Of a stretch of 64,000 nt of DNA, positions 26,257-35,650 are shown piece by piece. Each line of letters starts with the position of its first letter. Position 1 is the stretch's first letter. This DNA is from Catenulispora sp. GP43 (lineage in GTDB: Bacteria > Actinomycetota > Actinomycetes > Streptomycetales > Catenulisporaceae), in NCBI RefSeq assembly GCF_041260665.1, contig NZ_JBGCCT010000008.1:62001-126000 (forward strand), given 5' to 3'. Below the pieces are notes generated by a model that was not told the origin of the DNA, made no database searches, and saw nothing but the letters and a program-made list of their open reading frames with translations. Position numbers and translations under genes: made by a program.

Positions 26257-27279
26257 ATGGAAAACACCGTCGCGGTACGAGGTCTGGGGATCACCAAGGT
26301 CTTCGGCGACGTCGTCGCACTCGATCATGTCGATCTCAACGTGGCGCGGGGGCAGATCCACGGTCTGGTCGGGCCGAACGGGGCCGGCAAGACGACGCTG
26401 CTCGGGCTGTTGCTGGGCCTGGCCGTCGCCGACGAGGGGCGGCTGGAGATTCTCGGGGCCGCAGTGGGACGGTCCCTGGCGGCGCCCGGCACCGTGTCCG
26501 GGTTCGTGGACGGACCGGGCCTGTATCCGACGCTCACGGCGAAGCAGAACCTTGCGGTGCTCGCCAAGCTGCGGCACCGGGACGCGCCGGGTGCCGGGAT
26601 CGGCGAGGTGCTGGAGCAGGTCGGCTTGAGCGCGGTCGCCGACGACAAGGTGCGCGGCTTTTCGTTGGGAATGCGGCAGCGGCTCGGTCTGGCCGCCGCG
26701 TTGCTGACCAAGCCGCGGCTGCTGGTGTTGGACGAGCCGGCCAACGGGCTGGACCCGGCGGGCAAGAGGCATGTGCACGGGGTGCTGAACCGACTTGTGG
26801 CCGACGGCGCCACGGTCATCCTGTCCAGCCACCGCATGGACGACCTGGAAGCCCTGTGCTCCGAGGTCACGATCCTGTCCACCGGACGCGTGGTGTTCTC
26901 CGGTCCGCTGCACAAGCTCTCCGATGAGAACCGGGAGCTGGAATACCGGCTGCGTACCTCTGATCCGTCGATCGCGCGCACAGTCGCGCAGGAGACGCCG
27001 GGTGTCGCCGTCGTGGAAGGTTCCGACGCCGTGCCGCGCGGCGACACCGACGTGATCGTGCTGCGGGCGCGGACGGCGGCGCTGGACGAGTTCGTGGCCC
27101 GGATCGTGGGTGCGGACGTCGCCTTGCGGGAGCTGGCCCCGGTCGTTTCGCCGCTGGAGGCTGCGTTCCTGGCGCTTACTGAGCAGTCGGTCGAGCAGTC
27201 GGCTGAGCAGTCGGCTGAGCAGTCGGTCGAGCAGTCGGTCGAGCAGTCGGTCGAGCAGGAGCAAGAGGCCGGCCGATGA
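26257..27279 (+). CDS. ABC transporter ATP-binding protein with repetitive C-terminal tail
   Basis: A 340-residue ATPase of the drug/bacteriocin export type. Walker A is GPNGAGKTT (39-47), the signature FSLGMRQR (135-142) and Walker B LLVLDEP (155-161); the H-loop is SSHRMDD. The domain ends near residue 305 and is followed by a tail of eight E-Q-S-(V/A) tetrapeptides, which the family lacks. The ATG of the permease overlaps its stop (ATGA). The partner permease indicates an ABC-2-type exporter. Confidence 0.92.
   Translation: MENTVAVRGLGITKVFGDVVALDHVDLNVARGQIHGLVGPNGAGKTTLLGLLLGLAVADEGRLEILGAAVGRSLAAPGTVSGFVDGPGLYPTLTAKQNLAVLAKLRHRDAPGAGIGEVLEQVGLSAVADDKVRGFSLGMRQRLGLAAALLTKPRLLVLDEPANGLDPAGKRHVHGVLNRLVADGATVILSSHRMDDLEALCSEVTILSTGRVVFSGPLHKLSDENRELEYRLRTSDPSIARTVAQETPGVAVVEGSDAVPRGDTDVIVLRARTAALDEFVARIVGADVALRELAPVVSPLEAAFLALTEQSVEQSAEQSAEQSVEQSVEQSVEQEQEAGR
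27179..27262. repeat. 12-bp minisatellite in the ABC ATPase gene
   Basis: About seven tandem copies of GAGCAGTCGG(T/C)(C/T), the variable bases switching Val and Ala codons. The run is in frame and encodes the E-Q-S-V/A tail. The exact 12-bp period keeps the frame when copies are gained or lost. Confidence 0.9.
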
Positions 27280-28640
27280 CCGCGACCCTCCTCGACGTCT
27301 CGCCGGCCGAGGCGGACGTGCCGGTCGCGCGGCCGGTTCCGCTGGTCCGCGTGCTCCGGATGGAACTGACCAAGCAGTTCTCGGCCTGGCGTATCCGTCT
27401 GCTGATTCTGGTGTGCTGGCTGGGCCCGGGCTTGTTGGTCTTCGCGATCGACCAGCAGAGCACCCTGCCCTCCGACACCCTGTTCGGCCGCTGGATGCAC
27501 GCCACCGGCTGGGCCGGCTCCCTCGTAGCCCTGGGCTTCTGCGGAACGTGGGGACTGCCGCTGATCACCTCCGTGGTCGCCGGTGACGTCTTCGCCTGCG
27601 AGGACCGCCTGGGCACCTGGCGCCACTTGCTCATCGCCATCCGCTCCCACCGCCGCATCTTCGCGGCCAAAGCCGTCGCCAGCCTCGCCGTGATCGTGGT
27701 GCTCCTGCTGGGTTTGGTCGCCTCCAGTTCGATCGGCGGCCTGATCGCGGTCGGGAACAAGGCTCTGGTCGGCCTCGACGGCCATTCGCTCAGCCCTGGT
27801 GAGGCCGCGGGCAAGGTCTTGCTGGCGTGGGCTTGTGTCCTGGCCCCGACCCTCGCGCTGGCCGCGATCGGCCTGCTCGGCTCGATCGCGCTGGGCCGCT
27901 CGCCGATGGGCCTGCTGCTGCCGATGATCGTCGCCCTGGGCATGCAGGCCGCGCAGATGCTGCCGCTGCCGGTCGCCGTCCGCCTGGCCCTGCCCGGCTA
28001 CGCCTTCATCTCCTGGAACGGCCTGTTCACCGATCCGGAGCAACTCAAGCCCCTGATGATCGGCGTAGCCGTCAGCCTGGTCTGGGCCGTCGTCGCCACC
28101 GTCCTGGCCTACCTGCTCTTCCTGCGCCGCGACTTCACCAACCTCACCAACGACGGCGCCGGACGCAGGGCCCTGACTCTCGGCGTCATCCCGCTGGCCG
28201 GCGTCCTGGCGGCGTCGGTCGGCGTGGTGGCCGCCGCCACCGGCGCCGGCGGTTCGGGCATCAACCAGGACAAGGTCCAGAAGTCGGTCGCCACCGCCTT
28301 CGGGCACCTCTACGTGCTGCAGGAGGCCGAGATGCACCGGCCGCCGCTCACCGAGGTGCAATTGCAAGCTTCCGCGATCTGTGCCAAGAGCGAGGGCCAC
28401 GGCGCTCAGGAGGGGTCGGGGAACGACTGGCGGTGCACGGTCTCCTGGCATGTGCCCGGGTCCGCGCTCACCGGCCAGTCGATCTATCAGCTCGATGTCA
28501 CCGCGAACGGCAGGTACATCGCCGACGGTGACGGTCCCCAGGAAGTGAACGGCTACTTCCTGGTCCGCACCGCCGACGGCGATGTGCCGAACCCGCTGTG
28601 GCAGTTCGACGGCAATGTCGACCTGCTTCCTACTCACTGA
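27276..28640 (+). CDS. ABC-2-type exporter permease
   Basis: A 454-residue membrane protein. Residues 40-300 contain about six hydrophobic segments, including LLILVCWLGPGLLVFA, VVLLLGLVASSSIGGLIAV and LVWAVVATVLAYLLFL. A soluble C-terminal region (about 330-454) follows, with two Cys residues (SAICAKSEG and DWRCTVSW) that could form a disulfide outside the membrane. It is coupled to the ATPase by an ATGA overlap and lies 12 bases before the propeller/phosphoesterase gene, so the three form one operon. The exported substrate is not evident. Confidence 0.82.
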   Translation: MTATLLDVSPAEADVPVARPVPLVRVLRMELTKQFSAWRIRLLILVCWLGPGLLVFAIDQQSTLPSDTLFGRWMHATGWAGSLVALGFCGTWGLPLITSVVAGDVFACEDRLGTWRHLLIAIRSHRRIFAAKAVASLAVIVVLLLGLVASSSIGGLIAVGNKALVGLDGHSLSPGEAAGKVLLAWACVLAPTLALAAIGLLGSIALGRSPMGLLLPMIVALGMQAAQMLPLPVAVRLALPGYAFISWNGLFTDPEQLKPLMIGVAVSLVWAVVATVLAYLLFLRRDFTNLTNDGAGRRALTLGVIPLAGVLAASVGVVAAATGAGGSGINQDKVQKSVATAFGHLYVLQEAEMHRPPLTEVQLQASAICAKSEGHGAQEGSGNDWRCTVSWHVPGSALTGQSIYQLDVTANGRYIADGDGPQEVNGYFLVRTADGDVPNPLWQFDGNVDLLPTH

Positions 28641-28652
28641 AGGAATCATCCG

Positions 28653-31418
28653 ATGCAAGTGACGCGCCGCAAGGTGCAGAAGGGGAGCGCCTTCCAGCGC
28701 TCCGCCGCCGGTCTGAGCCGGCACCGCCTGTCCAAGGCGGCCGTGGTGGCCGTCGGCCTGGTCGTGACCGGCGCCGGCGTCGGTGCGGCCTCGACGCAGC
28801 AGCTGGGCCACCAGCAGGTCGGCCAGCTGACCAACAAGGGCGAGGTCATCGCCAGCGACCAGTACATCAACCCGATCGGCACCCGCCTGGTGATCAACCA
28901 GGGCAAGATCATGGGCGCCACCGTCAGCCCGGACGGCACGCACGTGGCCGCCACCGTCGCCGACGGCACCGGCTCGATGGTCATCGTCGACCTGCGCAGC
29001 TACCAGGTCGAGCAGGTGATCGGCAAGGCCGGCACCGGCGTCAACCTGGCGATCAGCGGCAACGACGTGGGCCAGACCTCGCCGACGTACTCGCCCGACG
29101 GCAAGTCGCTGTGGCTGGGCCGGGCCAACGGCTACACCAAGTTCACGGTGAACCCCGACGGCACCCTGGCCAACCCGGTCGACGTCGCCATCCCGGCGGC
29201 GGGCTCGCAGCAGGCGCTGTCGGCCAAGGCGGTCTTCTCCGCCGACGGCTCGACCGTGTACGCGGCGGTCAACGGCCAGAACAAGGTCGTGGCGATCAAC
29301 GCCGCCACCGGCGCCATCACGCAGAGCTGGAACACCGGCATCGCCCCGCGCGGCATGGTGCTGGTCGGCGGGAAGCTGTACGTGAGCAACGAGGGCGGCC
29401 GCACCGCCGTCGCCGGCGACACCACGATCAACTCCTACGGCACCCAGGTCCCGGCGAACCCGAAGACCGGCGCCTCGTCCACCGGCACGGTCAGCGTCAT
29501 CGACACCGCGAACGCCTCGGCGGCCGTGGGCAGCATCGACGTCGGCACGCACCCGACCGCCGTGTACGCCTCCGGCACCACGGTCTTCGTGGCGAACACC
29601 ACCGCGAACACGGTCTCGGTCATCGACGCCAAGAAGAACAAGGTCGTGCAGACGATCGCCACCCAGCCGTGGCCCGAGGCCTCGGTCGGCTACGAGCCGG
29701 ACGCGATCTCCCTGACCCCCGACGGCCACCTGCTGGTGAGCCTGGGCCGGGCCAACGCGGTCGCGGTCTACCACTTCAAGTCCGCCGACCAGCCGGCCAG
29801 CTACGTCGGCCTGCTGCCGACCGACTACTTCCCGGCCGAGGTGGCCACGGTCGGCAACCAGATCGTGGTGGCCAACACCCGCGGCATCGACTCCCTGCGC
29901 CCGACCGTCGCGGCCGGCCACAACACCCACGACACCACCAGCAGCCTGACCCGCTTCAAGCTGCCCAGCGACCAGCAGATCCGGTCCTACACCGGCAAGG
30001 TCTTCCAGTACAACGGCTGGACCCCCGGCTCGGTGAAGACCGCGGCGAAGGACGACAGCAAGAAGACCCCGGTCCCGGTCCCGGCGAAGATCGGCGACCC
30101 CTCGACGATCAAGCACGTGTTCCTCATCGTCAAGGAGAACCGGACCTACGACCAGGTCTTCGGCGACCTGCCGCAGGGCAACGGGGACTCCACCCTGACC
30201 CAGTACGGCGAGACTGTCACGCCGAACGAGCACGCGCTGGCCCAGCAGTTCGGCCTGTACGACAACTTCTACGACGTCGGCACGAACTCCGCCGAGGGTC
30301 ACAACTGGCTGATGCAGTCGGACGACCCGGAGTACACCGAGTCCTCGGCCGGCGAGTACACCCGCAGCTACGACACCGAGGACGACGTCCTGGGCCACCA
30401 GGAGTCGGGCTTCATCTGGAGCGGCGCCCAGGCGGCGGGCAAGTCCGTGAAGGACTACGGCGAGTTCCAGGCGACCGACCCCAAGCCGGCCGGCGCGACG
30501 TGGCAGGACTACTACTGCGACACCCAGAACATGGCCGCCACCGGTGCCCCGAGCCAGTACCCGATCCAGACCGGCTCGCCGATCCCGTCCCTGAACCAGG
30601 TGGCCGTCCCCGGCTACCCGCGGTTCGACCTGGACGTGCCGGACGTGTACCGGGCCCAGATCTGGAAGCAGGACTTCGAGAAGAACGGCCCGGCCAACCT
30701 GAACATGTTCTGGCTGTCCAGCGACCACACCGGCGGCCCGGTCAGCCCGGCCGCCGGCGTGGCCGACAACGACCTGGCGGTCGGCCAGATCGTGGACACC
30801 ATCACGCACAGCCAGTACTGGAAGGACTCGGCCATCTTCGTGGTCGAGGACGACTCCCAGGCCGGCCTGGACCACGTGGACGGGCACCGCGCCCCGGTCG
30901 AGGTCATCAGCCCCTACGCCAACCACGGCACCGTGGACAGCCACTACTACTCGCAGATCACGATGGTCCGCACCATCGAGCAGATCCTCGGCATCCAGCC
31001 GATGAACCAGCTCGACTCCGCGGCCACCCCGATGACCACGGCGTTCACCGCGAAGCCGAACTTCACACCGTACACCGCGGTGCCGAACCAGACCTCGCTG
31101 ACGCTGGGCCTGAAGACCCCGCCGGCGTGCGGCGCGAACGTGCCGTCCGGGCAGACCACGGCCTCGGTCGCCAAGGCCGGCGACGCCTCCACGGCGGTCC
31201 CGGCCGCCCAGAGCGCCGTGGCCGCGCAGTGGAAGTCCTGGGCTTCGCTGCAGCACCTGACCGGCCCGGGTTCGATGCCGGACTTCGCGAACCCGGAGCA
31301 GATGAACCGGTACACGTACTACCAGAGCACCGGGTGGACCAAGCCCTACCCGGGCGACAGCAAGATCCTCGCGCCGAACGACGTGCCCGGGGCCTTCATG
31401 CCGGGTTCGGACGACTGA
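28653..31418 (+). CDS. Exported YncE-type beta-propeller fused to an alkaline/acid phosphoesterase domain
   Basis: A 921-residue protein with an N-terminal export signal or anchor (residues 20-50), a YVTN-type beta-propeller (about 60-470; repeated VSPDGTHVAATV, VSVIDT and VANTTANTVSVID blocks) and a phosphoesterase domain (PF04185-type, about 487-830) starting HVFLIVKENRTYDQVFGDL, with the metal-site motifs SAEGHNWL, SSDHTGG and VEDDSQAGLDHVDGHR. The architecture matches bifunctional YncE/alkaline phosphatase-family proteins, possibly hydrolysing phosphate esters outside the cell. It follows the ABC exporter by 12 bases. Whether the transporter exports a substrate or partner for it is open. 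Confidence 0.88.
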   Translation: MQVTRRKVQKGSAFQRSAAGLSRHRLSKAAVVAVGLVVTGAGVGAASTQQLGHQQVGQLTNKGEVIASDQYINPIGTRLVINQGKIMGATVSPDGTHVAATVADGTGSMVIVDLRSYQVEQVIGKAGTGVNLAISGNDVGQTSPTYSPDGKSLWLGRANGYTKFTVNPDGTLANPVDVAIPAAGSQQALSAKAVFSADGSTVYAAVNGQNKVVAINAATGAITQSWNTGIAPRGMVLVGGKLYVSNEGGRTAVAGDTTINSYGTQVPANPKTGASSTGTVSVIDTANASAAVGSIDVGTHPTAVYASGTTVFVANTTANTVSVIDAKKNKVVQTIATQPWPEASVGYEPDAISLTPDGHLLVSLGRANAVAVYHFKSADQPASYVGLLPTDYFPAEVATVGNQIVVANTRGIDSLRPTVAAGHNTHDTTSSLTRFKLPSDQQIRSYTGKVFQYNGWTPGSVKTAAKDDSKKTPVPVPAKIGDPSTIKHVFLIVKENRTYDQVFGDLPQGNGDSTLTQYGETVTPNEHALAQQFGLYDNFYDVGTNSAEGHNWLMQSDDPEYTESSAGEYTRSYDTEDDVLGHQESGFIWSGAQAAGKSVKDYGEFQATDPKPAGATWQDYYCDTQNMAATGAPSQYPIQTGSPIPSLNQVAVPGYPRFDLDVPDVYRAQIWKQDFEKNGPANLNMFWLSSDHTGGPVSPAAGVADNDLAVGQIVDTITHSQYWKDSAIFVVEDDSQAGLDHVDGHRAPVEVISPYANHGTVDSHYYSQITMVRTIEQILGIQPMNQLDSAATPMTTAFTAKPNFTPYTAVPNQTSLTLGLKTPPACGANVPSGQTTASVAKAGDASTAVPAAQSAVAAQWKSWASLQHLTGPGSMPDFANPEQMNRYTYYQSTGWTKPYPGDSKILAPNDVPGAFMPGSDD

Positions 31419-31450
31419 CCTGTTCGATGGATCGACTGTTCGATCTGTGA

Positions 31451-31481
31451 GGCGCCCGGCCGGTTCTTCCGGCCGGGCGCC
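31451..31481. terminator. Hairpin terminator after the exporter operon
   Basis: Perfect 13-bp GC stem (31451-31463 with 31469-31481), 5-nt loop TTCTT, followed by TTCAT. It stands between the phosphoesterase gene (+) and the convergent MFS gene (-), which ends two bases later. Confidence 0.8.
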
Positions 31482-31482
31482 T

Positions 31483-32790
31483 TCATCGTTCGCGAACGCG
31501 GGCCGCATCCATGCCACGCCATGCCGGATGGGCGGCGGGCACGAGCGTCACCAGCAGGTAGAGCGCGCCGACGGCCAGCAGCGTCGCATCGAGCCCGGCG
31601 GCGCCGACGGCATAACCGGTGGCGAGCCCGCCGAGCGGGGTGACCAGCAACGCCGCCGAGGTCATGGCCCCGAGGGCGCGGCTGCGCAGGCGCGGCGGGA
31701 CGGTGTCGTAGACCGTCGCGCTGACGATCGGATTGAGGCAGCCGCAGGCCAAGCCCTCGACCGCCATCATGAGCGCCAGCGGCAGCAGGCTGTGCGTGGT
31801 GGCGGCGATGAGGAAGCGCGGCGCGCCGACGACGAGGAACGAGACGGCGTAGAGCCGTCGCCTTCTGACACGGTGACCGTAGGCGCTGAACAGCAACGCG
31901 CCGACGAAGGCGAACAGCCCGAAGAGGGTTTCCAGCAGGCCGAGCGCGAGAGCCGAGCCGAGCTTGGTCCGCACGTCATCCGGCAGCAGGACAGTGCTCC
32001 ACCCCTGGTCGAGGCCCTGCGCCGCCAGGCTCGTGGTGCATATGCCGATGAGCAGCGGTGTGCGCAGGACTATGCGGATCCCCTCGGCGAGATCGGCGCG
32101 GTAGGTGCGGTACGTGTGGTGGGCGCGGTAGACGCCCGGCGGTGCCTGCGTTTCCGGGCTGCCGCAGGTTTCTGCGATGCCGCGCAGTCCGAGCGCGATC
32201 GCGCCGGCCGAGACGGCGAACGTACCGGCGTCGACGAACAGGACCCGGCTCGGCCCGAACGACGTGATCAGCACACCGCCGAGCGCCGCCCCGAGCATGC
32301 CCGCACAGCGCGCGGCGCCGTCGTAGAGCCCGGCCGCGCGGCCGAGCGGCATCACCGATCGGGCCGCCAGATCCGGGACGAGCGCGGCGCGCGCGGTGTC
32401 ACCGGGGGCGTGACAGAAGCCTGCGAGCCCCATGAGCAGGCACAGCGTCCAGAACCGCAGCTCGCCCGCGGCTTGGAGCAGCGGGACCGCGCAGGTGAAC
32501 GCCCCGCTGGAGAGATCGGAGACCACGGCGACACGGCGCCGGCCGGCCCGGTCGACCACCGGCCCGAGCAGCGCGGACGAGGCGACCACCGGCGCCATCG
32601 CGCAGAAGGCGACGGTTCCGGCCCGCGCCGCGCTCCCGGTCGTCACCAGCACGAACCACGGCACGCCCAGCTCGGTCAGCGCGTTCCCCGTGGTCGAGAC
32701 GATGGTCGCGGCCAGCAGGGCGGCGAAGGGCCGCCTGGTGGTGGGCATCCATTTTTGCGGACCGCGTATCAGTTTTTTGCGCAACTTCAT
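31483..32790 (-). CDS. MFS transporter
   Basis: A 435-residue major facilitator with about twelve membrane segments and the loop motif GPVVDRAGRRRVAVVSD between helices 2 and 3. Internal YGHRVRRRRLYAV marks the second half. It resembles enterobactin/macrolide-type efflux proteins (MFS_3), so drug or metabolite export is likely. The start is uncertain: ATG at 32790 gives MKLRKKLIRG, but an ATG 14 codons later (PTTRRPFAALL) fits the first helix, and neither has a clear ribosome binding site. It is divergent from the GH87-like gene with only 61 bases between. Confidence 0.82.
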   Translation of the reverse strand: MKLRKKLIRGPQKWMPTTRRPFAALLAATIVSTTGNALTELGVPWFVLVTTGSAARAGTVAFCAMAPVVASSALLGPVVDRAGRRRVAVVSDLSSGAFTCAVPLLQAAGELRFWTLCLLMGLAGFCHAPGDTARAALVPDLAARSVMPLGRAAGLYDGAARCAGMLGAALGGVLITSFGPSRVLFVDAGTFAVSAGAIALGLRGIAETCGSPETQAPPGVYRAHHTYRTYRADLAEGIRIVLRTPLLIGICTTSLAAQGLDQGWSTVLLPDDVRTKLGSALALGLLETLFGLFAFVGALLFSAYGHRVRRRRLYAVSFLVVGAPRFLIAATTHSLLPLALMMAVEGLACGCLNPIVSATVYDTVPPRLRSRALGAMTSAALLVTPLGGLATGYAVGAAGLDATLLAVGALYLLVTLVPAAHPAWRGMDAARVRER

Positions 32791-32851
32791 CTGAGTATTG
32801 CGACACCTTCTCGAAATCTATACGGTGACCCACGCATGGAGAGGAGTTGCG

Positions 32852-35641
32852 ATGAGACCACATCGCCCCACCGTGCGCGGCCTGCTGCCGCGCCTGCTCC
32901 CGCTCGCCCTCGTGGCGGCCCCGCTGACCGTGCTCGCGGTGCCCCACGATGTCACGCTCACCCCCGTCAAAGCCGCCGCGGCGGTCGGTGCGAGCCAGGG
33001 CTTCACGAGCCTGGAGGCCGAGACCGGCACGCTGGTCGGCGGGGCCTCGACCGTCAGCCTGACCGCACCGCCGACCACCGAGTACTCCAGCGCTGCGCTG
33101 GAGGCGTCCGGGCACGCCTACGTGCACCTGGCCTCCACCGGGCAGGGGGTGCAGTGGACGAACACCACGGGCCAGCCGATCAGCTTCCTGAACGTCCGGG
33201 CCTCGATCCCCGATGCGCCCTCCGGCGGCGGCATCACCTCGACGCTCGACCTGTACGTGAACGGCGTCTTCCGGCAGGCGCTGAACCTGAACTCCAAGCA
33301 GACGTACATCTACGAGGGCACCAACTACAACAACAGCGACGACAAGAACCCCGCCGACGGGGATCCCCGGGTGTTCTGGGACGAGTCGCACACCTTCCTC
33401 ACCGGCGCCGCGATCGCGCCGGGCAGCACCTTCTCGCTGGTGAAGGACTCCGCGAACAGCGCCTGGTACTACGACGTGGACGTCGTGGACGCCGAGAACC
33501 CGCCGGCGCCGATCGCGCAGCCGGCGAACTCGATCTCCATCACCGACTGCGGTGCCGTGGCGGACAACGCCCCGACCAACGGCAGCGCGGACCCGGCGGC
33601 TCAGGACAGCACCGCGGCCATCCAGAACTGCGTCAACCAGGCCCAGTCGCAGAACAAGACCCTGTGGATCCCGCAGGGCACGTTCTACCTCAAGGGTACG
33701 ACCGGCCTGCAGGCCACCGGGATCACGATCGCCGGCGCCGGGATGTGGTACAGCACGATCTACCGCGACGTTCCGCTGCCCAACAGCCAGCCGCTGGCCG
33801 CGGTGTTCTCCGTGACCTCCTGCACGGTGCAGGACTTCCACATCGACTCCGACGCCACCAGCCGGGGCACCGTCGGCGGCGACGGCGGCGCGATGGACAC
33901 CACCGGCACGAACTGGGTCGCCGACGGGATGTGGAACCAGCACACCGAATCAGGGTTCTGGGCCTCGGGGACCGGTGGGACGGTGAAGAACAGCCGGGTC
34001 ACCAGCGAGTGGGCCGACGGGATCAACCTGAACAACGTCTCGCTGACCGGGACCGTCGGGAACAACCTGACCGCGACCGACAACTTCGTCCGGGGCACCG
34101 GCGACGACGCGATGGCGATCAACTCCGTCGCCTATAACGGCTCGACCACCTACACCCCGATGTCGAACGTGACCCTGACCAACAACACTCTGACAGCGCC
34201 GTGGGGCGGCAAGGGCATCGGCATCTACGGCGGCAGCGGCCACCACGTCCAGAACAACTACATCAGCGACACGGCTCGCTACATCGGCCTGGGCGCCGGG
34301 CGGTTCGGCGTCAACGGCAGCGACCTGCACGGCGCGACGGTGTCCGGCAACGTGGTCGTCCGCTCCGGCGGCGACGCCTACAACCAGGGCCAGCCGGCGT
34401 TCCACATCGGCAACGGCGGGGACGGGCAGAACACCGGCGTGGTGGACGGCGTCGACGCCACCGGCAACACGATCACCAACTCGTTGTACGACGGGGTCGG
34501 GTTCTCGCAGTCCACGAACAGCACCTTCGCGAACAACACCGTCACCTCGCCGTGGCGCAACGGCATCGTGGTGCAGCCGCCGTTCTATCCGGCGCCGTCC
34601 GGTTCGGCGTCGATCACCGGCAACACGGTGACCGGGCTCGGCAGCGGGTTCCAGCCCTACATCAACAACTCCAGCGGCTTCACCGCGACCGTCAGCGGCA
34701 ACAGCTGGCAGAGCGGCGGCGGCACGCCGGAGGGGCCGTACGGGGGCAGCCCGGCTGCCGTCCCGGGCGCCGTCCAGGCCGAGAACTACGACACCGGCGG
34801 CGAGGGCGCCGGCTACCACGTGACCTCGACCAACGGGACCGGGAACTCCTACCGGTCCGACGGGGTGGACCTGGAGGCGACCTCGGACAGCGGCGGCGGC
34901 TCAGACTTGGGCTGGACGTCCGGCGGCCAGTGGTTCCGGTACACGGTCAGCGTTGCCACGGCAGGTACATACACGGCGAGTTTCCGTGTAGCCGCACCGT
35001 CCTCGGTCACCGGCGCCCTGCATCTGTCGGATGCCTCCGGCGCCAACCTGTCCGGCGCGGTGAACATCCCGCAGACCGGCGGCTGGCAGACCTGGACCAC
35101 GGTGACGGCGAACGTCACGCTGCCGGCCGGGCAGCAGGTGCTGACACTGAACGAGGACACCGGCGGGTGGAACCTCAACTACCTCACGCTGGCGGCGGCC
35201 GGCGGCGGGAACCCTCCGCCGAACCCGAACCTGGCGCTGAACCAGCCGGCCACGGCCAGCGGCTCCACCCAGGGCTACGTGCCGGCGAACGCGGTGGACG
35301 GGAACACCTCGACGTACTGGGAGAGCACGGACAACGCCTTCCCGCAGTGGTTCCAGGTGGATCTGGGCTCGGCGCACAGCGTCGGGCGGGTGGTCATGGA
35401 CCTGCCGCCGTCCTCGGCGTGGGGCGCGCGGACGCAGACGATCCTGATCCAGGGCAGTACGGACGGGAGCAACTACACGACGCTGGCGCCGTCGCAGGGC
35501 TACACCTTCGACCCCGCTTCGGGGAACACGGTGACGGCGACGTTCTCGGCCGCGAGCGTCCGGTATGTGAAGCTCACGGTCACGGCGAACACCGGCTGGC
35601 CTGCGGGGCAGCTCTCGGAATTGGAGGTTTTCGCGAGCTAG
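32852..35641 (+). CDS. Secreted GH87-like beta-helix glycosidase with CBM6 and discoidin modules
   Basis: A 929-residue exported enzyme. GGAGAGGAG five bases before the ATG fixes the start at 32852. After a signal peptide (to about 45) comes a CBM35-like module (about 50-220), then a right-handed parallel beta-helix (225-625) with ADGINLNN and GTGDDAMAINS, acidic motifs that match GH87 mycodextranase/alpha-1,3-glucanase active sites. A CBM6-type domain (635-780, AENYDTGGEGAGYH) and an F5/8 type C domain (790-929) follow. It probably hydrolyses fungal alpha-1,3-glucan or nigeran. GH28- or GH49-like helices are the alternatives. Confidence 0.75.
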   Translation: MRPHRPTVRGLLPRLLPLALVAAPLTVLAVPHDVTLTPVKAAAAVGASQGFTSLEAETGTLVGGASTVSLTAPPTTEYSSAALEASGHAYVHLASTGQGVQWTNTTGQPISFLNVRASIPDAPSGGGITSTLDLYVNGVFRQALNLNSKQTYIYEGTNYNNSDDKNPADGDPRVFWDESHTFLTGAAIAPGSTFSLVKDSANSAWYYDVDVVDAENPPAPIAQPANSISITDCGAVADNAPTNGSADPAAQDSTAAIQNCVNQAQSQNKTLWIPQGTFYLKGTTGLQATGITIAGAGMWYSTIYRDVPLPNSQPLAAVFSVTSCTVQDFHIDSDATSRGTVGGDGGAMDTTGTNWVADGMWNQHTESGFWASGTGGTVKNSRVTSEWADGINLNNVSLTGTVGNNLTATDNFVRGTGDDAMAINSVAYNGSTTYTPMSNVTLTNNTLTAPWGGKGIGIYGGSGHHVQNNYISDTARYIGLGAGRFGVNGSDLHGATVSGNVVVRSGGDAYNQGQPAFHIGNGGDGQNTGVVDGVDATGNTITNSLYDGVGFSQSTNSTFANNTVTSPWRNGIVVQPPFYPAPSGSASITGNTVTGLGSGFQPYINNSSGFTATVSGNSWQSGGGTPEGPYGGSPAAVPGAVQAENYDTGGEGAGYHVTSTNGTGNSYRSDGVDLEATSDSGGGSDLGWTSGGQWFRYTVSVATAGTYTASFRVAAPSSVTGALHLSDASGANLSGAVNIPQTGGWQTWTTVTANVTLPAGQQVLTLNEDTGGWNLNYLTLAAAGGGNPPPNPNLALNQPATASGSTQGYVPANAVDGNTSTYWESTDNAFPQWFQVDLGSAHSVGRVVMDLPPSSAWGARTQTILIQGSTDGSNYTTLAPSQGYTFDPASGNTVTATFSAASVRYVKLTVTANTGWPAGQLSELEVFAS

Positions 35642-35650
35642 GGTGAGGGG

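Noticed and set aside
26325-31517. A 1730-codon open frame on the minus strand opposite the ABC exporter operon
   Set aside because: It is antisense to three genes with clear domains, has Arg/Gly/Ala/Asp-rich low-complexity sequence and no domain. Such frames are expected opposite GC-rich codon-biased genes.
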